Shown one piece after another: positions 21,973 through 32,212 of a stretch of 64,000 nt of DNA. Below the pieces are notes generated by a model, which saw only the letters and a list, made by a program, of their open reading frames with translations, had not been told where the DNA came from and did no database searches. Each line of letters begins with the position of its first letter. Position 1 is the stretch's first letter. Origin of the DNA: Muscardinus avellanarius (lineage: Eukaryota; Chordata; Mammalia; Rodentia; Gliridae); assembly GCA_963383645.1 (NCBI GenBank), contig OY726559.1, positions 124,526,221-124,590,220 of the forward strand, read 5' to 3'. The position numbers were made by a program, and so were the translations under genes.

Positions 21973-22260
21973 CTCCATCTCCTTCCTGGTACTTGGTGTT
22001 TAGGCATCCTAGTGGTCATGGAGTAGTATCTCATTATGATTTAATGTGCATTTCTTAGACAATTAATAATGCTAAACACTTTCACATGCTATTGGCAACT
22101 TGGGTGCTCTTTTGTATGAAGTACCTACTCAACTCTTGTGCCAATATTAATATTTTTAGTAATTTATAGCAGCTCTTTAAAGATTTTAGATACAGGGTCT
22201 TTCAGTCTATAGCTTCGCCATTTAATCTTTCTTTTCTCTTTGTTCTCTTCTTTATTCTTT
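21973..22260 (-). mobile_element. Old L1 3' fragment
   Basis: GTATCTCATTATGATTTAATG followed by ACAATTAATAATGCTAAACAC matches the antisense of the ancient L1 ORF2/3' region. Confidence 0.6.
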
Positions 22261-22284
22261 CTTTTTTTTCCTTTTTTTTTTTTT

Positions 22285-22484
22285 TATTCTGGGAATAGAA
22301 CCCAGGGGCATTCTACCTCCGAGCTCACCCCCAGCCCTATTTTTTAGTCTTTATTTTGAAACACGGTCTCACTGAGTTGCAGAGGGCCTCCCTAAGTAGC
22401 TGAGGCTGTCGTGAACCCGGATCCTCCTGTCTCACCTCCCGAATGCTGGGATTACAAGTGTGTGCCACCATGATGCCCGGCTAC
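22285..22484 (-). repeat. Type A SINE
   Basis: Full copy ending CACCATGATGCCCGGC, with a short ATG duplication. Confidence 0.85.
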
Positions 22485-22654
22485 AAGTGATTTTTAAATT
22501 GTACAATTTAGTACATTCTCAGTGTTGAGCAACTATCACCTTAGTCTAGTCTAAAAATTTTTAATTATTCCTAAAATAAACTCCATAACCATTAGTCAGT
22601 GACTTCCTACTTTCCCTATCATACCACCTCTGGCCCTTGACAATGACTAGTTTG
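22485..22654 (-). mobile_element. Old L1 3' fragment, continued
   Basis: GTACATTCTCAGTGTTGAGC and AACTATCACC match the antisense L1 3' region. It resumes at about 23713. Confidence 0.65.
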
Positions 22655-22751
<97 letters not shown>

Positions 22752-22942
22752 ATTTTTTGGTGGTACTGGGGCTCCTAGAAGCCCTTCTACCCGGGATACA
22801 CTCACAGACCTATTTTTATACGTTTTTATTTTTGGAAACAGGGTCTCCTAAGCCAGCGCGCGTGGATGGCTGGCTTCAAATCTGCACGATCCTCCTGTCT
22901 CCGCCTCCCAAGTGCGGGGATTACAAGCATGCGCCACCACGC

Positions 22943-22993
<51 letters not shown>

Positions 22994-23197
22994 TTATTTA
23001 AGTACTGGGGATGGAAACCAGGGGCATTCTACCTCTGAGTGACACCCCCAGCCCTATTTTTATCCTTTATTTTGAAACAGGGTCTCACTGAGTTGCAGAG
23101 GGCCTCACTAAGTATCTGAGGCTGTTCCTGAACCCAGATCCGCCTGTCTCAGCCTCTCAAATGCTGGGCTTACATGCATGCACCACCATGTCTGGCT
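22655..23197 (-). repeat. (TTTC)n/(CT)n, type B SINE, (TC)n and type A SINE
   Basis: Tetranucleotides and a CT run at 22655-22757 tail a B copy (22758-22947). A (TC)n run at 22948-22991 tails a type A copy (23004-23197). Both arrays start exactly at SINE 3' ends. Confidence 0.9.
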
Positions 23198-23242
23198 TTT
23201 TCTGTCTCTCTTAATTTAACTCTTCTGGACTTTTTTTTTTCC

Positions 23243-23298
<56 letters not shown>

Positions 23299-23712
23299 TC
23301 GGTACTAGGGATTGAAACCATGGGCATTTTACATTCAAGCTAGACCACCAGCCCTTTTCTTTTTCTTTCTTTCTTTTTTTTTGGGGGGGTCTGGGGATGG
23401 AACCCAGGGGCATTCAACCTTCAAGCTATACCCCCTGCCCTATTTTTTATTCTTTATTTTGAAACCGGGTCTCACTGAGTTGCAGAGGGCCTCATTAAGA
23501 AGCTGAGGCTGTCTGCAAACCACGATCCTCCGGTCTCAGCATCCCAAATGCTGGGATTACACGCGTGTGCCACCACGCCCGGCTTTATATTTTGTTTTTG
23601 AAACAGTGTCTCACTAGGTTGCTGAGAGTCTTAAATTGCTGAGGCTGGCCTTGAACCTGCCATCCTCCCGTTTTAGCATTGGGATTACAGGTGTGCGCCA
23701 CCATGCCCTGTT
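23243..23712 (-). repeat. (TTTC)n, dID, type A2 SINE and left monomer
   Basis: (TTTC)n at 23243-23299, dID at 23302-23355, A2 copy at 23382-23585, and a left monomer at 23593-23712 that could be the host's other half. Confidence 0.8.
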
Positions 23713-23850
23713 TATTCTGGATATTTTATATAAATAGAATAATAGAATAAGTGATATTTTATACCTGCTTCATTCCCTTAGCCCAATTTTTTGAGGTTCA
23801 TCCAAACGTATCTATTTGAACATTCCCTTCTGTCACCTCACATGGATCAG
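23713..23850 (-). mobile_element. Old L1 3' fragment, continued
   Basis: TTTTTTGAGGTTCATCCAAA and ATTCTGGATATTTTATATAA match the same antisense L1 region. Confidence 0.6.
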
Positions 23851-23957
23851 AAGCCAGCGTGGACATCCCATCAACTCTAGCCCAGGCTTAGCTGAGAAAC
23901 TCTGATGAGAGCCACTTAAGAAACCCCGGGTGAGACATGTTACAGTGAAATATGTTG

Positions 23958-24545
23958 CAGTGTGTGAGGGGAGAAATAATTCCCCCAACACAACCACACA
24001 AACAGAAAAACCGCGGGTTCTTGTCCTGAGCTAAGGATAAGTATACATAGCTCGGATACTTGCTAAAGATTTAAAGAAGTTTATTAAAAAGATAGAAATA
24101 CAGAAGACAGTTAAAGCCCCATGCCATTCAGAAATGGCATGGGGGGGACTCGAGTGAATACACCCAAAGACCCCTGCCTGCTGAGTGTTCTTATCCGGAC
24201 CAAGTCTCTGGCTGGTCCTTTGATATGTAGATAAGCTGCCCTATCTCCATCCCTGCCGGGGATCTGCCCCTCAGAGGCGGGGCGGGGGGGGGGAGCATCC
24301 CTGTCTCGGGGCACAGACCTCCACACCTTTTGTTACACTGCCAAGATGTGTTAAGTTGCTTCTCCTGGATCTGGGATTTCCTCCCATCCTTGACGCAGTT
24401 TGTCTCTCTTTAGAAATGTAAAGAGGCCCTTTTTCCTGGCTCTCTTGACTTTCTTTACTACAAAGGATATATTTTCAAAATTGGCACTCTTTCCCAATAC
24501 TGGTACATTAATACATTTTGAAACCTCTTCCCGATGCTGATACAA
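23958..24545 (-). mobile_element. LTR-like element (probable)
   Basis: SINE-free block. Its plus start TGTGAGGGGAGAAATAATTCC would be the LTR 3' end on minus (...CTCACA), and the minus strand carries TTAATAAAC (poly(A) signal) near 24090. A perfect 12-bp hairpin lies at 24117-24144. No target duplication was found, so the right boundary is approximate. Confidence 0.45.
24117..24144. repeat. Perfect inverted repeat, 12-bp stem, 4-nt loop
   Basis: CCCCATGCCATT, loop CAGA, AATGGCATGGGG. It lies just upstream (minus sense) of the putative LTR poly(A) signal. Confidence 0.9.
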
Positions 24546-24665
24546 GACCTACCTGATGAGCCCGTGTCATTCACAGAGAAATGAAGCTGTGGATGTTTTT
24601 ATTTTAGGTCACTAAGTTTGGGAAACAAAGTAGGCCTGTTACAAGCAACAGTTAACTGGAAAAAA
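24546..24665. mobile_element. Ancient mammalian repeat end (MaLR/MER-like)
   Basis: TTTAGGTCACTAAGTTTGGG followed by GTTACAAGCAACAGTTAACTGG resembles the conserved 3' end of ancient mammalian repeats (TTTAAGCCACTAAGTTT...). Family not assigned. Confidence 0.4.
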
Positions 24666-24699
24666 TGAAAGTATTTAAGGCAAATATAAAGTCCATAAA

Positions 24700-25193
24700 G
24701 CCAGGGGTGGTGGTGCACACTTGTAATCCCAGTACTTGGGAGGCTGAGACAGGAGGATCACAGGTTTGAAGTTAGCCTTGATAACTTAGCGAGGCCCTCC
24801 TCAACTTAGTGAGACCCTGTTTCCAAATTAAAAAAAAAGTTGGGCTGGGGGGTTAGCTCAGAGGTAGGATGCCTCTGAGTTCAATCCCCCATGCCACACA
24901 CACACACAAAAAAATAAAAAATAAAAAATAAAGTTCATAGAAACTATGAACTTAATAGCCAACAAAGTTGAATTAGAAAACAAAACTAAGCCGGGCATGG
25001 TGGTGCACGCTTGTAATCCCCGCGCTTGGGAGGCTGAGACAGGAGGATTGCACAGGTTCGAAGCCAGCCTCAGCTACTTAGTGAGGCTCTCAGCAACTTA
25101 GTGAGACCCTGTTTCCAAATAAAATATAAAATATGTCTGGGAGTATAGCCCAGAGGTAGAAAAGCCCCTGGGTTCCACCCCCAATACCACCAA
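24700..25193 (+). repeat. Two SINEs (older and type C)
   Basis: 24700-24895 has a short CA tail. 24989-25193 is a full type C copy with GGTTCGAAGCC, a perfect Pol III B box. Confidence 0.85.
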
Positions 25194-25317
25194 AAAAGAA
25201 AAAAAAGAAAACTAGACATATAATAGCATTTATAGTTATCATAAAGGGTACAAATCATAATCAAACTCCAGTTTTGAGTGTTTATGTACCAAATTACATG
25301 AAATTGAAACGGGGATT

Positions 25318-26200
25318 TGTTGCGAGAAAACCCCGGCGAGTTCTTGTCTACGGAGAGCGAAGAATGACACCCGCAGACCTCAGGAAGGGGAATAAAAGGT
25401 TTATTGGAAGCAGCAGGGAATGGGGCAAGGGTGGCTGAACACCCCCAAAGGGGCTGGAACTCTGGGTCCAGCAGCTGCCTTCAGGACAATACTTGAGAGG
25501 CTACTTTCTTCTGGAGTCCACGCGATCTGCCAGAAGGGAATAGAGAAAAGTGGCCGAACACCCCATAGGGGCGGTCGGAACTCCGGGGTCCAGTAGCTAC
25601 CTTCAGGGTCACTACCCGAGTGTTGCCCGAGCCAAGTGCCCATCAGTTGCAAACTACTTTCTCCCAGAGTCCACGCGATCTGCCAGAAAAGAAGTACAGA
25701 TCACCCCTAGGGGCCTGGCCAGCCATGATGTCCAGCAGAGGCCTTCAGGTCACTACTCGAGAGTCGCCCGAGCCACGTGCCCTCAGATGCACTCTGCCTT
25801 CTCTCAGGGCCAACACGACCTGCGAGAGAGAGAACAGCTCCCCAAAAGGGGAGGGGGTCCCGAGCGGGAAAGTCCCCCGCTTTTGCCATCTGACTGGCCT
25901 AAGCCTGACCGCTTGCAAGTCCGTTTGTGGTTAGGGCGACTTTGAGATTTCAAGGAGAATTTGCATAGGACATTTGCAAGTTCTTTGAAGGATCTCCTTT
26001 CAGGAATGCCAGACTTACTCTGTGGGTTTGTTGATTAGGAAACTCAGGATGGCTTTGTGAAGCTCTGGCCTTCTTATCTCCTGAGCCTTTGGAGTTTCAG
26101 GCATTTGTCGCCCCTCAGGAAACTCAGGAAATTAGCTTTTTTCTACCAAGGCCTTTTCCCTATCTGCCTATTTCCTTTCTATCTCCTCAAAATTGCTATT
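25318..26200 (-). mobile_element. LTR-type element, first copy of a family shared with 49.7 kb
   Basis: The plus strand starts TGTTGCGAGAAAACCCCGGC, so the minus 3' end is ...GCAACA. The minus strand carries AATAAA at 25405-25400. Three diverged tandem units follow (25431-25860). The block is GC-rich and SINE-free, unlike its neighbours. The copy at 49.69-50.45 kb aligns along most of it, including AAGAATGACAC, TCCAGCAGCTGCCT, CTGCGAGAGAGAG and CCCTATCTGC. No primer-binding site or coding frame was seen, so it is a solo LTR or non-coding piece. The right boundary is uncertain. Confidence 0.6.
25431..25860 (-). repeat. Three diverged tandem units inside the LTR-like element
   Basis: Units start near 25431, 25550 and 25701 and are about 119, 151 and 160 bp. 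Shared landmarks are GTGGC(T/C)GAACACCCC, TCCAG(C/T)AG and GAGTCCACGCGATCTGCCAG. Unit 2 contains an extra GTTGCCCGAGCCAAGTGCCC block that unit 1 lacks and unit 3 shares. Confidence 0.7.
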
Positions 26201-26212
26201 TATGTGTGTGGT

Positions 26213-26736
26213 GGGTACTGCAGATGGGAGGCTCCATCCCAGCGGATTCTACTCTGGGGTATATCCCAGACCTTTTTATTTCAAAACAAGGATGCCGGGC
26301 GTGGTGGCACACGCTTGTAATCCCAGCATTCAGGAGGCTGACACCGGAGGATCACGGTTCACGGACAGCGTCAGCTACTTAGTGAGGCCCTCCACAACTT
26401 AGTGAGACCCTGTTTCAAAATAAAAGAATAAAGCCGGGCGTGGTGGCTCACGCTTGTAATCCCCGCGCTTGGGAGGCGGAGACAGGAGGATTGTGCAGGT
26501 TCGAAGCCAGCCGCGCTGGCTTAAGAGACTCTGTTTCCAAATAAAAATATAAAATAGGTCTGGGAGTATACCCTGGAGGTAGAAGGGCTTCCAAGAACCC
26601 CAGTACCACCAATAAATAAATAAATGAATAATAAATAAGTAAATTAATTAATTAATAAAAATAAAAGAATAAAAAATAGGGCAGGGGTTGTAGCTCGGAG
26701 GCCAAATTCCCCTGGGTTCCATCCCCAGACCCACAA
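26213..26736 (+). repeat. Type B SINE nested in a type A2 SINE, beside a minus dID
   Basis: Minus dID at 26213-26275. The host A2 left monomer is at 26290-26425 and its dID at 26679-26736. The B insert (26433-26615 plus AAAT tail) is flanked by a perfect AAAATAAAAGAATAAA duplication, showing insertion into the host linker. Confidence 0.9.
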
Positions 26737-26769
26737 AACAAAATCAAAAACAAAAAAACAAACAAGGTC

Positions 26770-26855
26770 TTGCTAAATTACCTTGCTGGCCTCAAACCTG
26801 GCATCCTCCTGTCTCAGTCTACCTGGGATTATAGATGTGTGCTGCCATGCCCAGA
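26770..26855 (-). repeat. Left-monomer SINE fragment
   Basis: GGTCTTGCTAAATTACC to GATGTGTGCTGCCATGCCCAG. Confidence 0.65.
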
Positions 26856-26916
26856 AGCATCAATATTTCACAGTCATCAAGAAATATAAAGAGTCATGGA
26901 CAGAACTACATTATGA

Positions 26917-27194
26917 GAGCCGGGCGTGGTGGCGCACACTTGTAATTACAGTACTTGGGAGACAGGAGGATCACGGTTTCGGACAGCTTCAGCGACTTAG
27001 TGAGGCCCTAGCAACTCAGGGGACCCTGTTTCAAAATAAAAAAATCAAAAATAGGGCTGGGAGTATAGCTTGGTGGTAGAATGTCCCTGGGTTCCATCCC
27101 TAGTACCACAAAAATAAATAAATAAATAAATAAAGGGTTGGGGTGTAGCTTGGAGATAGAATGCCTCTGGGTTCAATCCTTAATATTGCAAAAA
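26917..27194 (+). repeat. Trimer: type A SINE plus extra dID
   Basis: Full type A dimer (26917-27115), AAAT spacer, then a second dID (27130-27190). One duplication, AACTACATTATGA / AACTGTATTATGA (26904-26916, 27195-27207), encloses everything. Confidence 0.75.
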
Positions 27195-27267
27195 AACTGT
27201 ATTATGAAGAAATTTATCAAAATCGATACCAGGAGAGACAGAAATTTTATTTATTTATTTATTTTGT

Positions 27268-27412
27268 CACTGGGAATTGAATCCAGAGGCATTCTGCCAC
27301 TGAACTACACCTGTAACCCTATTTATTTTTATTTTGAAACAGTGCCTCATTAGATTGGTGAGAGTCTCACTATTTGCTGAGGCTGTCATTGAACCTGCAA
27401 TCCTCTGAGACA
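27268..27412 (-). repeat. Old SINE, partial
   Basis: dID and linker with most of the left monomer lost after CTGCAATCCTC. Confidence 0.6.
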
Positions 27413-27479
27413 GAAATTTTAAATAATAATTTTTAATAGAATTAATATAGAAAATAGTTATTAAAAAGAAGTTCACCAA

Positions 27480-27746
27480 GCTGGGTACAGTGGTACACAT
27501 CCGTAAACCTAGTATTTGGTAGGCTGAGACAAGAGGATCACAGGTTTGAGGACAGCCTTGGCAATTTAGCAATACTCTGTTTCAAAATAAAAATAAATAG
27601 GGCTAGGAGAATAGTTCAGATATAGAATGCCCTTGGGTTCTAATCTCTAGTACCACAAAGACATAAATAAATAAAAATAAAATACAAAGTATAAAGTACC
27701 GAGGTGGGGGTAGCTTGGAGGTACAATAGCTGTAGGTTCAATTCAC

Positions 27747-27800
<54 letters not shown>
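27480..27800 (+). repeat. SINE plus extra dID with (CA)n tail
   Basis: Old dimer (27480-27655), spacer, second dID (27695-27750), then (CA)n to 27800. TCACCAA flanks both ends, a weak 7-nt duplication. Confidence 0.7.
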
Positions 27801-27802
<2 letters not shown>

Positions 27803-27837
27803 CACCAAAAAATACTAGATTCAAATTGTTTTTTCTT

Positions 27838-28255
27838 TTGGTGGTACTGGGATGGAACCCAGGGGCTTTCTACCTCTGGAATACACTCCCAGATTATTTT
27901 ATACTTTATTTGGAAACAGGGTTTCACTGAGTTGCTGAGAGCCTCACTAAGTAGCTGAGGCTGTCTTCGAACCTGTGTGATCCTCCTGTCTCAGCCTCTC
28001 AAGCACGGGGATTACAAGTGTGTGCCACCACACTCAGCTGATTAAAATTTTTTTTTTTCTGGGCGTGGTGGTGCACGCTTGTAATCCCTGCACTTGGGAG
28101 ACTGAGACAGGAGGATCACACAGGTTCAAAGTCAGCCTCAGCTACTTAGTGAGGCTTTCAGCAACTTAGACCCTGTTTCCAAATAATATATAAAAAAGGT
28201 CTGGGAGTATAGCCCGAAGGTAGAAAGCCTCTGGGTTCTATCCCCAGTACTACCA
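27838..28255. repeat. Type C SINE (-) and type C SINE (+)
   Basis: 27838-28040 minus and 28062-28255 plus form a head-to-head inverted pair about 20 bp apart. Confidence 0.8.
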
Positions 28256-28440
28256 AAAAATAAAAAAATAAAAAATAAATTTTTTTTACATAGCAATACT
28301 ACCAACTCATCAAAGACCATTAAGAAAGACCAAGGGTACTTAAACTATTCCATCTTCTTTTGTGGAGTACACCACTGATCCTCATACCTAACAAAAACTT
28401 GTCCCAGGAGGAAATTACAAACCAACCTCTTTTATGAATA

Positions 28441-28940
28441 TGGTGCATAAGTTTTTGTTTTTTATTTTATTTTATCTTATTTTTTGTTTTGTTTTGTTTT
28501 GTGTGGGTCTGGGCATGGAAACCAGGGGCATTCAACCTCCGAGCCACACCCCCTGCCCTATTTTTTATTCTTTATTTTGAAACAGGGTCTCACTAAGTTG
28601 CAGAGGGCCTCACTAAGTAGCTGAGGCTGTCCAAGAACCGCGATCCTCTGGTCTCAGCCTCCCGAATGCTGGGATTACAAGTGTGCGCCACCACACCTGG
28701 CTATTTTTAATTTATTTTAATTAATTTAATTAATTTTATTTTGGGTACTGGGTATTGAATCCATGGGTGTTCTACTGCTGAGCTAAACCCTTGGCCCTAT
28801 TTAATTTTTATTTTGAAACAAGATCTCACTAAGTTGCCGAGGGTCTCACTAAATTGCTCAGACTGGCCTCAAACCCATGATCCTCCAATCTCAGACTCTC
28901 AAGTACTGGGATAACCAGGTATGCGCCACCATGCTTGGAA
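28441..28940 (-). repeat. T-rich tract, type A2 SINE and older SINE
   Basis: (TTTTG)n-type tail at 28441-28502, A2 at 28503-28702, older copy at 28745-28940. Confidence 0.8.
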
Positions 28941-29057
28941 ATCTGTAATTTTAAATAAAATCTGCATAAATAAAATCCAACCAGACATTACAAAAACAAC
29001 ACACTAAAACCAAATAGAATTTATTCCTGAGATCCAAGATATTATTAGAAAATTTAC

Positions 29058-29134
29058 TCGTGGTATGGTGGCACATGCTTGTAATCCCAGCATTTGGGAG
29101 GCTGAGACAGGAGGATCTCAGTTCAAGGACAGCC
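29058..29134 (+). repeat. SINE left monomer, 3'-truncated at a retro-fragment junction
   Basis: It starts TGGTATGGTGGCACATGC and stops after GTTCAAGGACAGCCT, where the reverse complement of ATP5PD coding sequence begins. No A tail intervenes. Confidence 0.75.
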
Positions 29135-29255
29135 TGAAGGTAAGGGCCTCGCTCCAAGACTTCAGGGAGTTAGCAATAGCCTTTTGGTTTGGGGGTATGA
29201 CCTCCCCAAAAGCGACCCAGCCAATGGTTTTCAGAGCAAGTTTGTGCCCAGCCAT
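29130..29255 (-). pseudogene. ATP5PD: ATP5PD (ATP synthase subunit d) retro-fragment
   Basis: The minus strand from ATG at 29255 reads [19 protein letters not shown], continues to [13 protein letters not shown] (42 codons) and then enters SINE sequence. The F1Fo ATP synthase peripheral-stalk subunit d starts MAGRKLALKTIDWVAF and continues ...SLKSWNETLTSRL, so about 32 of 42 residues match. Full-length subunit d is about 160 residues, so only the N-terminal quarter is present. Changes such as D-to-G and Q-to-P suggest it is not under selection. No intron is visible in the segment. It is most likely a truncated retrocopy, fused at its 3' side to a SINE. Confidence 0.85.
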
Positions 29256-29732
29256 CTTGGAATCCTTTACCCACCCCAGGCAAATGCAGGCCCCAGCAGC
29301 AAATAACGGAAGTGGGTGGTAAGTATATCTTAATTTCCCCCTCTTATATGCTTTCATTTACCTGGAGAAGGAGCTTTTAGGGTGGAGGGAGGGTGCTTTG
29401 CTTTCTCCTTAGCTGGCAGAATAGCGTGCCTTTGATCCTCACACATGCTATGCTTCGACACAGAGGCCAGGCTTCTCGGGAGGTCAGAGCTGGCCACCGT
29501 GGTCTTGCCCTTTACTGAGCTGAATGGCACCCTTGGGCTTTGTTGTATGCTGCTTTGATTGAACCAGAGAAATAGCCTTTTGCAGCAGGAGAAAGTCCCC
29601 AAAGACCTGGGATTTAGCTCCACTTCAATAATAAGTGAATGTTTTCTAGCTTTAGAATGTGTTATGTTATTTGAAATAATTTTAACTATACTTTGTTTTT
29701 TGGGGTTTTTTTGTGTGTTTGTTTTTTTTTGG
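29256..29732 (-). other. Unassigned sequence upstream of the ATP5PD fragment, coding-like
   Basis: SINE-free, with an 89-codon minus frame (29354-29623) ending ...LKAPSPGK that is rich in Ser, Lys and Pro. It could be 5' leader, part of a chimeric transcript, or unique DNA. I recognise no family. Confidence 0.3.
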
Positions 29733-29998
29733 AGTACTGGGGATGGAACTCAGGGGTATTGTAGCTCTGAGGTACTCCCCCAGACTATTTTTTTAAAGTG
29801 GTACTGGGGATGATATCCAGGGGCATTCTATTTCCCAGCTACACCCCCAGCTCTACTTTTTTATTCTTTATTTTGAAACAGGGTCTCACTGAGTTGCAAA
29901 GGACCTCATTAAGTAGCTGAGGCTGGCTGAGAACCGTGATCCTCCTGTCTCAGCCTCCCAGTTGCTGGGATTACAAGTGGGCACCACCAAGTCTAGCT
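29733..29998 (-). repeat. dID and type A SINE
   Basis: dID at 29733-29790 directly beside a full type A copy at 29799-29998. Confidence 0.8.
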
Positions 29999-30403
29999 TT
30001 ATACATTGGTGTTGAAGATAAATTGTTTCATATAGAGCTGGTACTTTTTGAACTTAATTGTTAAAGATTCTAAAATGCATATTTTGTACTGTAAGTTTTA
30101 ACCAGTTAGGAAGATTTTATGTAACCAGTGTGAGTTACTTTTTTTGGTGTGAATTTGTTGGGGCTGCAATGTTTAGATTTGAGCTTTTGTTAACTTCTTA
30201 CTCCTGGATTTTTAAGTTTGTTACTATGTTTAGGCAAATGTGCCAAGATATGGAGCATATAAAAAGTAGGGTTTTGATTTTTTTTTTTTAACAGTTTCAT
30301 ATTGAAGCTGAGACTTGCCATAAATAATTTGAATGGCAGGATTTGTATGTCATATGTCATTATATAAAGCTATTTCCAGAATCTTAGTAAACCTAATGTT
30401 TAG
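29999..30403. other. Unique AT-rich sequence
   Basis: About 400 bp without a recognised repeat. A 77-codon plus frame here looks fortuitous. Confidence 0.4.
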
Positions 30404-30718
30404 CCAGGCCGGGTGGCACACACTTGTCATCCCAGTACTTGGGAGGCTGAGACAGGAGGATTGCAGGTGTGAGAAGAGCCTCAGCACAGAATGAGACTCT
30501 CATCAACCTGTCGAGACTCTGTTTCCAAATAAAAATAAAATAGGGCTGGGGTTGTATCTTAGAGGCAGAATGCCCCTGAGTTCAATCTCCAGTACCACAC
30601 ACAAAAACAGAATCTCACCAAGTTGCAGAAGGCCTCACTCAGTAGCAGCGAACCTGGGATCCTCCTATCTCAGCCTCCCAAGTACTGGTGTGACAAGTGT
30701 GCACCTCCATGCCGGGAC
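30404..30718. repeat. Old SINE (+) and left monomer (-)
   Basis: 30404-30598 plus and 30610-30718 minus are adjacent in inverted orientation. Confidence 0.7.
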
Positions 30719-30829
30719 TGTAGCATACTGTACCAAGATTTTGTACCTCTTATCTTCTGCTGAAGTATTAGGAATGTTAAAATGAATTGATTAATCGTTT
30801 TCATTTTACATTTTTTTCTTTTTCTTTTT

Positions 30830-31245
30830 GCAGTACTGGGGATGGAACCTAGGGACATTCTACCTCTGAGCTCCAGCCCCAGCCCTATTTATTTTTATTC
30901 TTTCTTTTTCTCTCTTTTTTTCTTTCTTTCTTCCTTTTTTTTTTTTTTTGGCAAGTCTGGAAATGGAACCCAGAAGCATTTGACCTCCAAGCTACATCCC
31001 CTGTCCAATTTTTTATTCTTTATTTTGAAAAAGGGTCTCACTGAGTTGCAGAGGGCCTCACTAGTAGCTGAGGCTGGCCACAAACCTGGATCCTCCTGTC
31101 TCAGCCTCCCAATTGCTGGGATTACAAGCATACGCCTCCACACCTGACTCCGATTTTTATGCTTTATTTTGAAACAGGGACTCCTCCTGTCTTGGCCTCC
31201 CAAATGCTGAGATTGTAAGCATGTGCCCCCATGCCCAGATCTTCA
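30830..31245 (-). repeat. dID, pyrimidine tract, type A2 SINE and left monomer
   Basis: 30830-30890, 30950-31148 and 31155-31245. The order fits an A2 insert nested in an older copy. Confidence 0.75.
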
Positions 31246-31530
31246 TTTTACATTCTTATATAATCAGGTAATATGAAATATAACTTGATGTACAATTTTG
31301 CCTATTATAGAGGGTGTCCTAATTATAGTAGTATATACACAGAAAACTTTGGCATGACAAGAGGCTGAATAAATAGCTATTTTACTTAAAAATGCCTGTG
31401 TCCCTGTGAGTCACAGGTAATGTTATAAATACCACTTGGTGTTAGTGGTAGATAGATATATTCTCTTAAAATGTTTCTTGAAATTTTATACTTAAGGCTA
31501 TACATTATTGCCTAAAAGATACTTATAGGC
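31246..31530. other. Unique AT-rich sequence
   Basis: About 285 bp, no recognised feature. Confidence 0.4.
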
Positions 31531-31549
31531 TCTTTTTTTTTTTTTTTTT

Positions 31550-31815
31550 TGGTGGTACTGGGGTTCCTGGAAACCCTTCTACCTCCGAGATACACTTCCA
31601 CAGGCTACACTCCCAGACCTATTTTTTAACTTTATGTGGAAACAGGGTCTCTTAAGCCAGCGAGGCTGTCTCTGAACCAGCGTGATCGTCCTGTCTCCAT
31701 CTCCCAAGTGCGGGGATTACAAGCGTGCGCCACCACGCCCGGCAAGGCTCTTTTTTTTTTGTACTGAGGATAGAACCCAGGGGTATTCTACCTCTGAGCT
31801 ATACCCCCAGCCCTA

Positions 31816-31868
<53 letters not shown>

Positions 31869-32195
31869 GAACCCAGGGGCATTGTGTCTCTGAGCTACAC
31901 CCACAACCCTATTTGATTAGTGTTTTTATTTTTGAAACAGGGTCTCACTGAGCTCTAAAGGACTTTGCTAAGTAGGCGAGGCTGTCTGTGAACTGTAATC
32001 TTCCGGTCTCAGCTTTCTGAATGCTAGGATTACTGGAGTGTACCACCAGGCCTGGCTTTATTCTTTATTTTATAACAGGGTCTCACTGAGTTGTAAAGGG
32101 CCTCACTAAGTAACTGAAGCTGTCTAAGAACCGAGGTCCTCCTTTCTCAGCCTCCCAAATTCTGGGATTATAAGCATGCACCACCACGCATGGAT
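31550..32195 (-). repeat. SINE cluster: B, dID, (GT)n, A-like, left monomer
   Basis: B at 31550-31745 with an internal duplication in its right monomer (two TACACT...CC blocks), dID at 31759-31819, (GT)n at 31820-31866, an A-like copy at 31866-32060, and a left monomer at 32060-32195. Confidence 0.8.
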
Positions 32196-32212
32196 TTTTT
32201 TTGTGTGTGGTT

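Larger units (their letters stand above)
26856..29057 (+). mobile_element. L1 ORF2 (reverse-transcriptase region) fragments split by SINEs
   Basis: Plus-strand pieces at about 27190-27245, 27413-27475, 28285-28440 and 28941-29057 follow the L1 ORF2 consensus. Examples are GGAGGAAATTACAAACCAAC and TAGAATTTATTCCTGAGATC (normally GTGGGATTTATTCCAGGGAT). Five or more SINEs separate the pieces. Frames are lost. Confidence 0.6.
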
